64,000 nt of DNA, taken from assembly GCA_009617715.1 (NCBI GenBank), contig VTFK01000110.1, positions 310,001 to 374,000 of the forward strand, in the 5' to 3' direction. The notes beneath the pieces were generated by a model. That model saw only the letters and a program-made list of their open reading frames with translations. It was not told the origin of the DNA and ran no database searches. The position numbers and the translations under genes are program-made. This document shows positions 37,850-50,209 of the stretch, in pieces. Within the stretch, counting starts at the first letter, position 1. The number at the start of each line of letters is the position of its first letter. The DNA is from Plectrocnemia conspersa. Lineage: Eukaryota; Arthropoda; Insecta; Trichoptera; Polycentropodidae.

Positions 37850-38250
37850 TTCACTAACAACTGACCAACACCTCTCGATTGGCACATTTGACCCACAATG
37901 AAAGAAAATTCACACATTTTATGCAAATTCGGGTCATTTCCACGCGGAAACTGTGCGAAGTGATTCACAAAGGTGACGAAACAAAGACATGCCAGATTCG
38001 TTTTTCTGTCTTTCGTCTCGCATTGCATTGCACTTTGGCTCACATCCGACTTTCGTTTCTTGGACGATGGCCTAAAATACTATAAATTTGTGGGGACAAT
38101 TTAAAGATACAAAATATAAGACCAGTAGACATTTCCGCTCAGATCCACGAGACGTGGCATGATTTATTAAAGATCAGTCGCAGCAATGCTGGACTTGCAG
38201 TGTGTGCTTAAAATGCATGTGTCAACCCATCCGTTTATTGTGTGCGAAAA
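37850..38250 (-). promoter_or_regulatory. Likely 5'UTR and promoter region of the SLC6 gene
   Basis: This less AT-rich stretch lies immediately upstream of the first coding ATG (37849-37847). The start has a good context (gtgaaATGg). An overlapping upstream frame on the same strand (38043-37810) also runs into the donor, in a different phase; it is likely an untranslated by-product. The exact start of transcription cannot be seen. Confidence 0.4.
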
Positions 38251-38299
38251 GAGAAACTGCTGCTGCTTGATACTACTAAAAATTAGGGAAAGTGCAATT

Positions 38300-39240
38300 T
38301 TAATTCAATGAATTTTATCTTAATCCAAATATAAAGTACTAAATGGTCGACTACTGCTAGTGTTAATGAACCGAAATAAACCATAAATTTAAAGTATGAA
38401 ACCATCTCCAAGCGGAGTCGAGAAATGTGTGTTAAAAGAAATGCTCAGCAAAAAAAATCTGGATTTAACACTTCAGCATAATATATGAAACGGCTTGACA
38501 AATCTCATTGGTCAGAACTCAAGTAAAACACTACACTCCGTTCCGACCTGCAGGCGAATGACTGCTCGCTTAATTAGCTCTACACATCACTATACAATAT
38601 GTGACATTGAGTTTAAATTGTATTATTTAATTATAAATATTTTATTTATCATTCTATAAACTCTTAGATCGAAACAAAACTATAAATACTCCCATTAACT
38701 ATGAGCAATTAGACCGAAAAGCAGTATTTAAAAAATATGTATACATTGGTAAACCTACGAGAATTAAACAGAAAGCTATAAATTATTTATTAATCAAAGT
38801 CGATGATCCATTTATAAAAATAATTATAATAACAAATTTTATTTATATCATTAAAACATGAAAGTACATAGTACTTTTCATTCTCATACATTTACTATTA
38901 TAATAGGAATCGATATGTCTTACTGAACTTAATGGTTGTAACTTTTAACTGCAGTGTCTAGGTCATGGTTAAGTACGTGTACGTATTCATATAACAGATA
39001 GTCGCATTGCACGAACGAGTTTCTAATGAAGTATTTAAAAAATACAAATAGTCTATTAAAATTTCTAAAACTCTTTTTTTAGAATCCAGTTTAAAATCGA
39101 ATCGTGTGTTTTTAGAAAGAAATCTGATAAAACAGGAGTTTCACCTGTTCTGAAACAACTCTCTACATTTTCTTCAAACTGACTAGATTCTACTACATTC
39201 ACATTTCTGAATTTCAAATGCTGCACAATTCGAGGTTAAC
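38300..39240. other. AT-rich DNA upstream of the SLC6 gene
   Basis: No exon or complete element recognised before the TIR element at 39261. Confidence 0.5.
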
Positions 39241-39260
39241 TTGGCCAACGCAAAAGCCTA

Positions 39261-40800
39261 ATGCTTCCACTTCACTCTCCGAAAGTAGGCGACAGTTGGC
39301 CAAGGACGGGAAATATAATGTGAAAATTCGGGCTTACTTCGGTCGAGCTCGGTTGTCCCCGCGCTAAAATCTCTCGCAAGTTCTCCGAGGTCACCGCGAA
39401 CGGGAGGTAAACTGGGGGGTAATTTTGGTCGAGGCGGCCGACTTCGTCGCCTCCGAAAATTCCCTCGCTTTCCGAAAGTAATACCCGAAGACGCTTCGAG
39501 CGCGAGCGGCGAGATACTTCCCCTTTCGCTCTCTCGCGTGACGAGAGAGAGATAGAGATGGTTTATCGCAAACTGAGATAGAACGATTCAATTTTAATAT
39601 GGGCGTCTTCACGATCGCGCCACTGTTTGGTATTTTTGCCCGATCTGGACGGCCAAAATTATTTCACCACTTTAGTTGATTCCATAAGTGCTCTTAGTCA
39701 AATATATAATATTATAAGTGCTAAAAAATACAATTATTTAAAGTATTTCTTTAATTGTAGGCCCGAGGAATAGGAATTCCGTGTTGAACGGTCGTGCGAA
39801 TTTCGCCGCGTAGCGTAAAAAAAAAATTTGTATATGTCACAAATTTGCTGTTTTTTATTAAGAAAAAGTATTTGACTAGCATTTTACCATACTCGGTATC
39901 GTTTTTTTAAATATGTATATATTTAGTCATTCCAAACAAATTTTTATTTTATTTCATTAGTACGCGATCCACAATTTGACGTTTACTGATTTTACCACGG
40001 TAACCATATTAAAAAAATTACAATCATTACAAAACTGTATTTTAAATTTGACGTTAACATTTCTTTAATTGTAGGCCCGAGGAAGAGGAATTCCGTGTTT
40101 AACGGCCGTGCGTAGCGTAATAAAAAAATTTAGCCGCGTAGCGTAAAAAAAAAAAATTGTATATGTCACAAATTTGCTGTTTTATATTAAGAAAAAGTAT
40201 TTGACTAGCATTTTATCATACCCGGTATCGTTTTTTTTTTTAAATATGTGTATATTTGGTGATTCTGAACAAATTTTTAGGTCGTAACTTTCGCGACTAA
40301 GCCCCGTCCCATTTTTAAGAATAATACATTTTTAAGGTATGCAATGTGTTAAAAACCGCAAAAAAATCCGCAGTCAATTTTGCATGTATCATAAAGAGAA
40401 AGACCTAAGCTATATATTGTATATAAAATCTCAATTCAGCAAATTGACTTTCCATACTTTTCCTTAAAAAAAATAATAGAAATTATTCATTAGTTGCACA
40501 CTTGAACGTTTCCTGTTTATTATTTATTAGTGACAGTGAAGCCTCGATTCAACATAAAATGTCTTATTTACTAACATTGATCTATTCCGGTGCATTGCAA
40601 TCATCCACCATCTCCTTTTTTCTCCATTTGGCTTTAATTTTTTTTTGTGTTTAAAACACGCACGTAGTTATAATACGCGAGGTTGAGAAGCGTGCACGCG
40701 TATGAAATTCCCGGCTGTGCGAACGCTATTCGAAAAACTGCGACCTTGACCGACTTCGGTCGAACTTCCACTAGGACAACTTTCGGAGAGTGAAGTGCGG
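39261..40800. mobile_element. 1.5 kb non-autonomous TIR element (family shared with 60556-60733)
   Basis: The left end ATGCTTCCACTTCACTCTCC (39261-) has its inverse at the right (ACTTTCGGAGAGTGAAGTG, about 40780-40798). Next to the left end come GGAAATATAATGTG and CTTCGGTCGAGCTCGG, both also present in the 178-bp element at 60556-60733. The interior has GC-rich shoulders, an AT-rich centre and an internal direct repeat. Open frames inside (for example minus 39612-39391) resemble nothing known, so it is probably non-autonomous. Confidence 0.65.
39747..40283. repeat. Internal direct repeat, ~314-bp spacing
   Basis: Two copies (39747-39945 and 40061-40283) begin TTCTTTAATTGTAGGCCCGA and continue through AATTCCGTG, CGCCGCGTAGCGTAAAAA, TGTATATGTCACAAATTTGC and CGGTATCG. 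The second has an extra GCGTAG unit. They lie within the TIR element. Confidence 0.85.
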
Positions 40801-41648
40801 GTATTAGAAAGTACTATAAACTTAGTCATTAACAACAATAACCAGGCGTTTCTTTATCTGCAAATAATATACAACTGTTTTTTTACACCATTACCTTTCA
40901 CCTATAAAGATATATATAATATGTTATACACCTACTTAATTAAATTGAAAACTACAAAAATATTTATGTGGCTCACGTAAACAGTTATTAAAAGCAATCT
41001 TTGATGTAGATATAATAAACGTATTGTATTCTTTTTTATGTCAATATATGTATTAAGATGGATATACTATATTCACTAGAATATTCTTTCTTTTAAACCA
41101 CACACACAACCGTATAAAATAGTATGTATCATTAAAATCGACAGAAGGTCTTATTTTATAGATTATGCAAAAATGTAAATGCACTCTTTATGTTTATGTA
41201 TTCAGGTGATAAAAAATCATAATTGTATATTTCAAGTAAAAAATGTGATCAATAAATATAGTATTATAACAATAAAATGGAGTAAAATAAAAAATACAAT
41301 TCTCACCAAATAGTTAATTTTTGTAAAATACTTCATACATTCAAATTCACATATATAAATATGTGCATCTTTATAGCAATAAATATTATATAATAAAACC
41401 ACAACGAAACTTTGCTAAAAATAAAATTATATAATTAACTAAGTCGTATTAAAAAAACAATAGATGGTAGAAAAAATCACAAAAATAATGAATATTATAA
41501 ATTACTCTTTCTGCTTCAAAAAATTATAACTTCAATTAAGAGTCAAAAACTCAGCATTAAATTAACGCAATGCTTAGTGCATATCATAATCTATAATAAA
41601 GATAAATAATAATCCTGAATTACCTATTGAAAATGTGACTGGTAATAA
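40801..41648. other. Intergenic AT-rich DNA
   Basis: I see nothing identifiable; the small frame at 40795-40980 begins in the transposon end. Confidence 0.5.
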
Positions 41649-42440
41649 TGTTTAGGGAGCGTAACCCTAGGGGTGGTTGACCTCGCGGCCAATGAGACTC
41701 CTGGTCGAATCCTATTAGAGTTTATTATTTATTTTATAATTACAAGTTGTTCATGGACGAATATGGCGTGACGTTTCTCGTGGGTGTCAGAGTTCGTGCA
41801 GTTGATGATGCTCAGGATGGCCTCAGCTGCATGCGACAGGTGCCAGGAGCGTCTGGTGGAGGCGCGTGGCTGGTTCCTCAGGAAGGCTCCGGTAGCTCGA
41901 CTGCCGCAGATTCCGCTCTCTTGTCTCGTGCCTCAGCTCTCAGCCTCAGCTCTCTCGCTTCACTCTCATGGATTGTCCTTGGGCTCTTGCCAAGGTCTTG
42001 TGTACCAACTGCGGATCAACTCTGATCAACTGCCGTCTCCTCGTCGGAGTCCGGGCTTATATTACTTTAGGGGATGCACCCTTGCTGGCCAATCACGCTT
42101 GTGCGTCGATCTCCTAGCCAATCGCTGGAGTCGCTTCGTAGAATTCGAGAAATCGGATGTTGCATATTTGGTGGTGAGTTTTTGCTTGCTCCGACTTTCG
42201 AATTCTACGGAAAGGGTTTGCCGTTGTGAAGATTGATTGCATCCGCACCGTTTAGTCACAAAAGGGATACTCTTAACGACCCGTGTTGTGTGGTCAAAAG
42301 AAATCCCTCTTGTGCCATGATGTTTGTCTCATTGTTAATGGTGAACATTCTTGGTTACGGGCATTAACAATGAGACAATTGCCATTTTTTGTGCGTTACA
42401 ATATTGTATTGGTCGACAGTCGCCACAAATGCAAAAATAA
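41649..42440. mobile_element. GC-rich inserted block, possible solo LTR or non-autonomous element
   Basis: Base composition rises sharply compared with both flanks. Overlapping plus frames (41747-42025, 41784-42236) look compositional. The block starts near TGTTTAGGGAGCGTAACCC, has an early TTATTTATTTTA run and ends with a 17-bp inverted repeat. No reverse transcriptase or matching second copy is present, so the class is uncertain. Confidence 0.35.
42324..42378. repeat. Perfect 17-bp inverted repeat
   Basis: TTGTCTCATTGTTAATG (42324-42340) and its exact inverse (42362-42378) flank a 21-base loop. Confidence 0.9.
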
Positions 42441-42535
42441 TATTTTTATATATGATGGAATATATTGTTGTATATTATAAAATCAGAGAGTACATATGAA
42501 TTATATATATGTACATACATATATACTATCAATAC

Positions 42536-43442
42536 AAAATTTTATTATTTTAATTAAAAAACACTTTATTATAAATTTCATAATAAAAATCTAAAGCTCA
42601 AAAGTACCATATATATTATAATTAGAAAAAAATGTAATTAAAATTATTTTGGCGCATTAAAAAAACTCACTGTACCTGCCGAAATTATAAAAATTACTCA
42701 TACTTTTGAGCTAAAATTGTGCTGCTGTTGACTTTTTTAATAGCTGATATTGAATTTTTATCTTTTCTTAATCAATACAAATAATATTTTTTGATTGTTA
42801 TATTTTCTATTATATTTTTATTATAATATTGAAATGAAACTGTACTGATTTAAAGTTAAAAACACAATGCTCTGCTATTTTTTAAATAAAAATATATAGT
42901 ACAGATACTTTTAATAGCTTTTTTATAACATGTGAATGAACCTATATTCATTATGCAAACTGTATTTTTAAATTCTTCACAACTCAAAATTTTATTATTT
43001 TAATTAAAAAACACGTTGAGCTTTATTATAAATTTTATAATAAAAAGACAAAGCTCAAAAGTACCATATATATTATAATTAGAAAAAAATGTAATTAAAA
43101 TTATTTTGGCGCATTAAAAAAAACTCACTGTAACTGCCGAAATTATAAAAATTACTCATACTTTCGTGTTAAAATTGTGCTGCTGTTGACTTTTTTAATA
43201 GCTGATATTGAATTTTTATCTTTTCTTAATCAATACAAATAATATTTTTTGATTGTTATATTTTCTATTATATTTTTATTATAATATTGAAATGAAACTG
43301 TACTGATTTAAAGTTAAAAACACAATGCTCTACTATTTTTAAATAAAAATATATAGTCTAAATACTTTCAATCGCATTTTTATAACATGTGTATGAACCT
43401 GTATTTATTATGCAAACTGTATTTTTAAATTCTTTACAACTC
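42536..43442. repeat. 450-bp tandem duplication
   Basis: Copy 1 (42536-42985) and copy 2 (42986-about 43442) both begin AAAATTTTATTATTTTAATT and share nearly all of their length, with few substitutions and small indels. Copy 2 has a short GTTGAGC insertion near its start. On the minus strand both keep traces of a reading frame also found at 49586-49804. Confidence 0.92.
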
Positions 43443-43772
43443 GAACATATTACGAATATTTGCCTAATAAATTAAAAAGAATTTGTAAAAATTTTAATTT
43501 ATTATAATAATTGTATATTTAGTAACTGAATCACAAAAAAATGCTACTCACTGTGGAATCATTTTGAAAATGAGAACCAAAGTTGTATACAGTTGATTTA
43601 TATTAAAATTTCCAATAACCACGACCCATTTAACGCATAAACAAATCGAAACGAACGTGCGTGCGCGCACAGCATCAACAAAACGAGAAAGAAGACCAAG
43701 TCCCACGCAAGTACACAACCGTTACTTGAATCTTGAATAGAATAAGACCGAACCACAACTGGGACACCGTTA

Positions 43773-43984
43773 TGGATGGAGAACATCAAACGGACGACAG
43801 GTGGGACGCGAAAGATGGACACATTCATATTTGTAATGATATTCCATCACTTAGCAGCAAAAAAACACACGAAGAGGTCATTGTGATTGCGACCTTAATG
43901 TCCGTACCCACAACAAAACAAATTCCAAAAATCGATAAGGCTATAAGAGTACTTAAATCGATACGAGAAAATATAAACAACTGA
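43773..43984 (+). CDS. Possible small protein or exon, unrecognised
   Basis: A 70-codon frame from ATG 43773 (an upstream in-frame ATG lies at 43733) has a hydrophilic, protein-like composition with DRWDAKDGHIHI and a C-terminal amphipathic stretch KIDKAIRVLKSIRENINN. AATAAA-like words follow near 44088. The sequence upstream (43610-43730) is GC-richer with GTGCGTGCGCGCAC, as in a promoter or 5'UTR. A minus-strand frame (43828-43598) overlaps. I do not recognise the product and it could be fortuitous. Confidence 0.3.
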
Positions 43985-43989
43985 AACGT

Positions 43990-45170
43990 ATGTAGGAACT
44001 TATTGAGCATATGGCATATATTAATGATGACACTAAAAATTAAAAATTAACATTAATCACTGTTTTATCGATTTTATTTATAATATTAATAAAACCTGGT
44101 CTAAGCTACAAGGCGATTACTGATTTAAAGCTATATTATAAAATAGTGGCATCTTCGATTGCTAGACAAATAGTGCCTATAATAAGATAACGTATAATAC
44201 CATAATTTGCTATTTTCGATAATTATTAAAGTATAGAAGTAATATCCGTTTTGTAATAATAATTAGATTGTATTGCATTTTTGTAAAATCGTTAGACCTT
44301 CATGCCTCGTTTGGTTTAAATTAGTTGAGACATATCGACGTAAAATATTTAACATAAAAATGTGCGTGTATTTATTTTTTTTTTTTTTAAAACGTGATTT
44401 TCGCCAATATATGGGGAGTTTAAAATAATTTTGCAATAAGGAATAATAAATAATGTTAATTCAAAGCTTTGGCACTGAAAAGTTTTAACATTAAATTTAT
44501 TGCATTGATAAATATGCAGAATTGTAAATCGAAAGTTTATTTTTTATAATAAATTTTGTAAATGATATATAAAAGAGCATTGTTCAAAAATTCTTTAAAA
44601 TATGGACTGTAAGTTAAGAACTAAGATTAACTTTGAATGTATTGAATACATTAACATAAAACATTCGCGATATAAACCAATAGCGTATCCTTTTGTTGAA
44701 ACTACAAAAGAATATTTATTCGGATATATATTTTTTTAGTGTTAAAAGTTTGCTGTCAAATTAAAAATAATTTAAGTAATATTATAAACTTGATTTAAAT
44801 ATGCCAAATAATTCCGATATTATTTTTTATTAAAAATCAGTATTTAAATGAATAACCTGTTATTTGCATCTCAAAACCTCATTTTAGCATAATGTATGTG
44901 TATTATATTGAATATTTATGTTATAAAATGTATTATAAAAAGCATCGACCGATCATTAATCTGATAAAGATACTTGTTTATTAATTAAACTTTACGGCAA
45001 AATGTTAGCTGATTAGCAGCTCGCTGTTAATATAGTGTCAATATCACTCAATATGTAAATATCATAACACTCTTGTATGTCAACAATCGTTAATATTTTA
45101 CCGACAGGGAGCCCAAAACGAGCCTACAGTTAGGTACACTGACCGTAATAACAAATCCGGATCGATTTTA
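43990..45170. other. AT-rich DNA, probably intron of the 45-46 kb gene
   Basis: No exon recognised. If the donor at 45178/45177 is used, this is the beginning of an intron of the minus-strand gene. Confidence 0.4.
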
Positions 45171-45173
45171 AGC

Positions 45174-46546
45174 TCACCTTGGATTGGTGTCGACTCGATT
45201 CGTAGCAGCCGGTGGAGTAGATTCCATGCTGGATAAGCTGCAAGAGTCACTGGATAGACTCCTGGGGGTTCTGGATCTGCTTGAGGCTGAACTGCTTCTC
45301 GTGCGATCTCTGGTAGAGTTCCTCCAGTTTCTGGATCTACAGTTTCTACCGGCTGGAGATACGTGGAGAGATACGCTCCGTTGATTGCTGGTCAAAGCCC
45401 TTCTGCCTAAGATGCGCGGTGTGTCGGCGCTGGAGGGTCTCGGAGCTGGTCTTGTGGGTGAGAAATCACTAGAGTTCCTTTCCATAAAGAGTAGTACGGG
45501 TAAGGGTAGTTCATCTGGGGGCGGCGATGGAGGTGGAGCACTCGGTATCGGTAGAGGCAGTTGCCTCAAGAGGCGCATAGAATCGCGCCTGACGCACAAA
45601 CCGGCTGCCGAGTCGCACATGACTGGCGCAACGATGCTGTTCTCGACCTCGTCTACCAATTCCCCACCTGACCACCTCTCTGCATCCAAAGAGCTGACTT
45701 CATGTGCCACTAAAGCGCTAGGCTCCGGTTCATCTCGATCCGCTGAGCCTCCAGCAGTAACGGTGCTCCTTTCATCTTCAGGAACTAACTCGTCACGCTT
45801 CTCTTCGACATTCTCCACCACATACGAGCATCCTGGAGCGTCATCCGGAACGCTTCCGCAATTAACCGCAGAACAATCGGCGTTTGTTCGACTCTCGTCT
45901 TCGATCTTGAGCGCATCGGCAAAGCGATCTAATTCGACCACATCGTTTCTAAAGAGACTGGGAGGCGGCACGCACAAATCTTCCAAATCGTCCACATCCA
46001 ACTTATCAGCTCCTAGCGAGTTATCCAGCGCGTATTCCAAATCATTCAGTATATACAACACTTGAGAGTTTAGCGACATGTAAGGGTCAATGTTGAAGTA
46101 CTCGTTCATGTTTGTTTTAAAGTAGCAGTCTTTTACCGAACCTGTTTCTAATGATTCGCTCGAGCAGCCAGCAAGGCCATCTTGGCTGACACTAGGATCT
46201 ACGTCACCATTTTCGCTTTCTTCCGCTTCGCCAGTATACGAAAACTCTATTAATGGTATTGATGTCTCGGAGGCGTTTTCGCATTCTAACTCTTCCTGGC
46301 ACGCCTCCATCCTTCTCCTCAAACGAGGAGTATCGCGACCTGTAACAACATTAGAAAAAAAAAGTATTAATTATTGTTTAATGTGTCCGCTCGAGCATGA
46401 TTCTCCGCCTATGTATAAAAGTTTCGAAACCGGTTCGTACATTTCAACCTTTTCAAAAGTATATCAGTGCATTGTATTGAATATAATTATTTTTTACCGA
46501 AAGACTTTCTTAAGAGTTGTTTGAATTCGTTAAAAATGGATGCCAT
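45174..46546 (-). CDS. Unrecognised acidic, serine-rich protein; 3' end open
   Basis: Two exons join in phase: 46546-46498 (MASIFNEFKQLLRKSF) and 46339-45178 or 45174. The second exon encodes about 386 residues: a basic start (RDTPRLRRRMEACQEE), an acidic Ser/Glu-rich stretch, a more ordered patch (MNEYFNIDPYMSLNSQVLYILNDLEYALD, given here in parts: NEYFNIDPYMSL and ILNDLEYAL), a PPPP-containing linker, and an Arg/Ser-rich end (RSSSASSRSRTPRSLSSDS). At the 3' end the frame reads CCAAGGTGAGC: it can stop at TGA (45176-45174), but CCAAG|GTGAGC is a strong donor, so the protein probably continues into exons farther left that I could not find. It looks largely disordered and cytosolic, perhaps a scaffold or regulator; no family recognised. 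Confidence 0.7.
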
Positions 46547-48029
46547 CGTCTTGGTTGCGCGGTTGCACAACGGAAACTGTTAACTGAGATGCTTTTAAAT
46601 GTTAGGTGTTAATTAAGCGAGAGGAGACTGCGATAAGAACATCTTAGGACAAGTAATATAAAATAACCTAACCTTTATAAAATATATTTTAATATTCCTA
46701 CCACAATAACTAAAGACAATAGAAGGAACAGAGGTATTGTATTTAAATCGAAAAGCCTTTTCTCACAAAAGCACAAAAATACATTTAAAATATAAGCATC
46801 CGCCATAATAAAAAAAAGCAAAGTAAAGAATTAAAAAAAATCTAAAAGATAAGTTTTTATAGATCGATTTGAAGCAATGTATAATTTTACATATTAATTA
46901 CTACAATAATGCAAGCTTGTATTATTAAATTTTTTTAGGCTTTTTTTACACATTTTACAACGTTGTTATATATTTCATTGCACATTATTATTAGGGAGTA
47001 TGTTAAAAATAAATACATTTTATTTAATTTACATAACTATGAATAAATATACACTCATATTTTACATAATAATGGCAAAAATGCGTCATATTTAATCATT
47101 TTGTAAAAAAAAAATGGTGGATCATAGTAAAATGAGTTATTAAAATGTCGTTATTTTTGATGGTTCAAAAATATAAAAAAATACTTCCCACAATGATGAT
47201 TTAATGTAAATTGTTCTATTTTTAAAACTACGTAATATTTTTATTTATTATACAATTTTCGTTGTCGTAATAAATCGAATTCGTAACGAAGCACTGGCAC
47301 GAAATTAAATTCCAAAGGATTCGTTTGCTATATAATTTTCTTTAAATTAATTTTGTTCAATTCATACATCAGATTCTCCTCAATTATATAGTAAGTAATA
47401 ATAAAAATATGATTATTATTATTTTATTACAACGATTAACACTGATGTATTAATTGTGTTTAATCACACATACGTTTTAATTATAGTCAATGCAACTATG
47501 CTGTATTTATATTGTATAAAAAAATAATTAAGGTGCTATAAATTAACAACCGAAAAAATAATGTCTCACAGTGATTGATAAATTGAATGCTTAATGAACT
47601 TATTAAAAAAATCATTATATAATAATTGCAGAGTTATTAATAGTTATAATAAATTCAAGATAACTAGTTTTCTGTATATTTATGAATGCGATTAAATCGT
47701 GACACGCGACTTACTAAACGGGAATACCCTTTTCGGTTTAACGGTACGCGGTCAATACGTAACATATTGATTTTTACGGTAACATTTCGTAGCAGGTAGG
47801 TTCAAAAGTAATTGGAAAAATTAAGAAGTTTTATAATTAGTATTTAATTGTGTTTTTAACCAAGTCTTTCGACTGGGAAAACTTTTAATTTAACCTCAAC
47901 TTTTATAATCTCATAACGGTTTCAATTTTAACGCAACATGCAGTCAAAGGGAGTGTATGTTAATTTTTATTGTGTAGTATGTGGTACCTACTACATGTAG
48001 CACATATTGTCGCTGCAATATTTAAGAGT

Positions 48030-48112
48030 CCATTGACCTACGAAGCTCACGAGCTCTACCAACTACACTTACTTGAGGTCATCGGTTCAAATCCCGATTA
48101 AAATGTTACCGA
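48030..48112 (+). mobile_element. tRNA-like SINE head
   Basis: GACCTACGAAGCTCACGAGC followed by GAGGTCATCGGTTCAAATCC looks like degenerate A and B boxes of a tRNA-derived SINE. A real tRNA fold (7-bp acceptor stem) is not evident. Confidence 0.4.
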
Positions 48113-48221
48113 TAAGAATTGTTAAAAAAAATATTTATTATAATTATACCTTAATTAAATAAGTAATGTTTTTATCAACGATTAACATAAATATGTATAA
48201 ATGAATATTTAAAAAATCTGT

Positions 48222-48269
48222 TATTGGGGTTAGTCGGTAAATTGGAATATATACCGACTAACCCCAATA
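48222..48269. repeat. Perfect 18-bp inverted repeat
   Basis: TATTGGGGTTAGTCGGTA (48222-48239) and its exact inverse (48252-48269) flank a 12-base loop in very AT-rich DNA, a strong hairpin. Confidence 0.9.
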
Positions 48270-49559
48270 TTTATTTTAAAAATATATAAACTCATTTGTA
48301 AACGTTTAAAGTGCAATTACTTTGACTTTTGACTTTTTCATTAAGTCAATTAGATGTGAAAGTTTAAATGACACTGAAAAAAAATTGCAGTTTTATATTA
48401 CTTAATTTTAGTTGTTAAGTATGCTTGTCTTGTCAAGTTATAATTACTTTGTATTTTTTATGGATTAATTTATATTACGTATATGACAATGTAAAGTATA
48501 AATTATTGCAATAATATAATATTATAAGTAGGTCATTTACATATAGCAATAATTACATTTAGAAGAAAAAAACTCGTTTATAAATCAATATTATAAAAAG
48601 TTGCCGAACCACTGGATAAATTCAGTGCAAATTCTTAAATATTCAGTTAATAGCTATTAGGCAATAGTAAAATTTCACGTGTATATTATTATTATGATTT
48701 GAAACTGAAAGGAATATTGAGCAACGCTAACTCATTTACTATTTGTACATTTAAAATTTAAGTATTTGCTAAGAAATTATATCTATAGATAAAATAAAAT
48801 CAATATTGTTCTTATAGTCTGTAGATAAAAATATGTTTTTTAATATTTTGTATTATACTTTATTTGCATAAGTTCATTGTCTTAAATATAACATAATCAT
48901 ATTGCAATTATGTTATAGTTAAGACATTCAACTCATAATAACTTTATGTAATAGTTATGTGACATAAGAATAAATTAGTACGTGCAATAAATAACCACAA
49001 ATAGAATACGATAAAAAATAATAATACAATTTTATTCTACAAAGAATGGACATATAGCAAAAATTTAATTATGTACATATATATTTTATATATAAAAGGT
49101 CAAGGATACTTGTTTCTACATTTATATTCTAACGATCAATTTGTATCTAGAACCTTAAAAAAACACATTTAAAACAACAGCAACTGATAATACTGTTTGT
49201 AGATAAATATACGCTGTTGCGCAATTCACAGAAAATAAATTTTTTAAATTCATAATAATTTATTATAAATTTTGTAGTTCTTAGAGCAGTTTTGACAAAA
49301 AAAAGATTGTGCTGCTGAAGAAATAGCTATTTATTCGATGCTATTTTAGTAAAGTCACACCAAGATTTGTTATTGAAACATATCATATGCTTTTAATAAT
49401 TTAGTGACTAATGTGTCCTAATATATTCGCCTATTTTTTAACTATTCGTTATTCGTAAAATATTCATTCATATTTGTAGTAGTATTTTGAAATGATAGCT
49501 TACTAAAAACAGTTGTGTTACAACAACGCAAGTAGTCAATTTTTTGTTTGACGTTCCCC

Positions 49560-49810
49560 TGCAAAATCTACAGTTCAATTGTACCCTATTTGTTTTGTGA
49601 AATTAATATTCCAATTTTTATGTTATTTATAACAGCCAAGCCCATAATAACTAATAATAAACAAATAAAATTATAAAGAAAAAAACTTTGTATGTAATTG
49701 CCGAAATTACAGAAATTCTCATATTTCATATAAGATGATATTGTGCAGCTGTGGATTTTCACAATTGCTGGTATTAAATTTTTAATCTCTTTTAACCACT
49801 TCATGCTCGG
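49560..49810 (-). pseudogene. Decayed copy of the repeat family seen at 42.5-43.4 kb
   Basis: The minus-strand frame 49804-49586 contains KEIKNLIPAIVKIHSCTI and KYENFCNFGNY. The 450-bp tandem copies have the matching, broken words KDKNSISAIKKVNSSTI and, in another frame, SNFYNFGRY. A further relic lies at 50210-50450 (MSNFNNFGNY). The shared amino-acid pattern suggests an old protein-coding family or transposon, product unknown. Confidence 0.4.
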
Positions 49811-50209
49811 TTTTTTTAAATCAAAAACATTTTATTATTTTATACAGCATTTTTTTTAAATGTTATTAAAAATAAAACATATTTTTATAAATGAAACACG
49901 GAAGTAACGAAAAAATTTAAATAAGACCTAATCTAATACAAAGAAGAACAAAATTTGTTTTATTTTTTGCTAAACGAGATTGATTTTGTTTGTTTATCGT
50001 ATGTAATATAGACAATTCGAAACACGCGAGCGTCGCTCGGGTTAGTGCGAATCGGAGTGCGAATGCTCTTGAATAAGATAATATAGATATCACTACGAAT
50101 CATGTTTAATTTGAAGTCTATGTGGAGTATTTTAATTATGATAATATTTTTTTAGCATACCGAGTTGAAGTATTTTCAATAGTAAAAATATTTTTTTCCC
50201 TGATTTACC

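Larger units (their letters stand above)
46600..50200. other. AT-rich intergenic or intronic DNA
   Basis: Mostly featureless. It contains a hairpin at 48222, a tRNA-like head at about 48030-48110 and a decayed repeat at 49560-49810, listed separately. It would be intron if the 58-60 kb exons belong to the 45-46 kb gene. Confidence 0.45.

Noticed and set aside
37810..38085. Two overlapping small genes (77 aa minus, 68 aa plus)
   Set aside because: The region is better explained as 5'UTR and first coding exon of the SLC6 gene; neither frame resembles a protein family.
39391..39612. Arg/Ser-rich 73-codon minus frame
   Set aside because: It lies inside the GC-rich shoulder of the 1.5 kb TIR element and shows no family resemblance.
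45184..46065. Plus-strand open frames (66 and 226 codons) opposite the acidic-protein gene
   Set aside because: They are mirror frames of a Ser/Glu-rich coding exon; the minus strand has the proper exon borders and matching splice phase.
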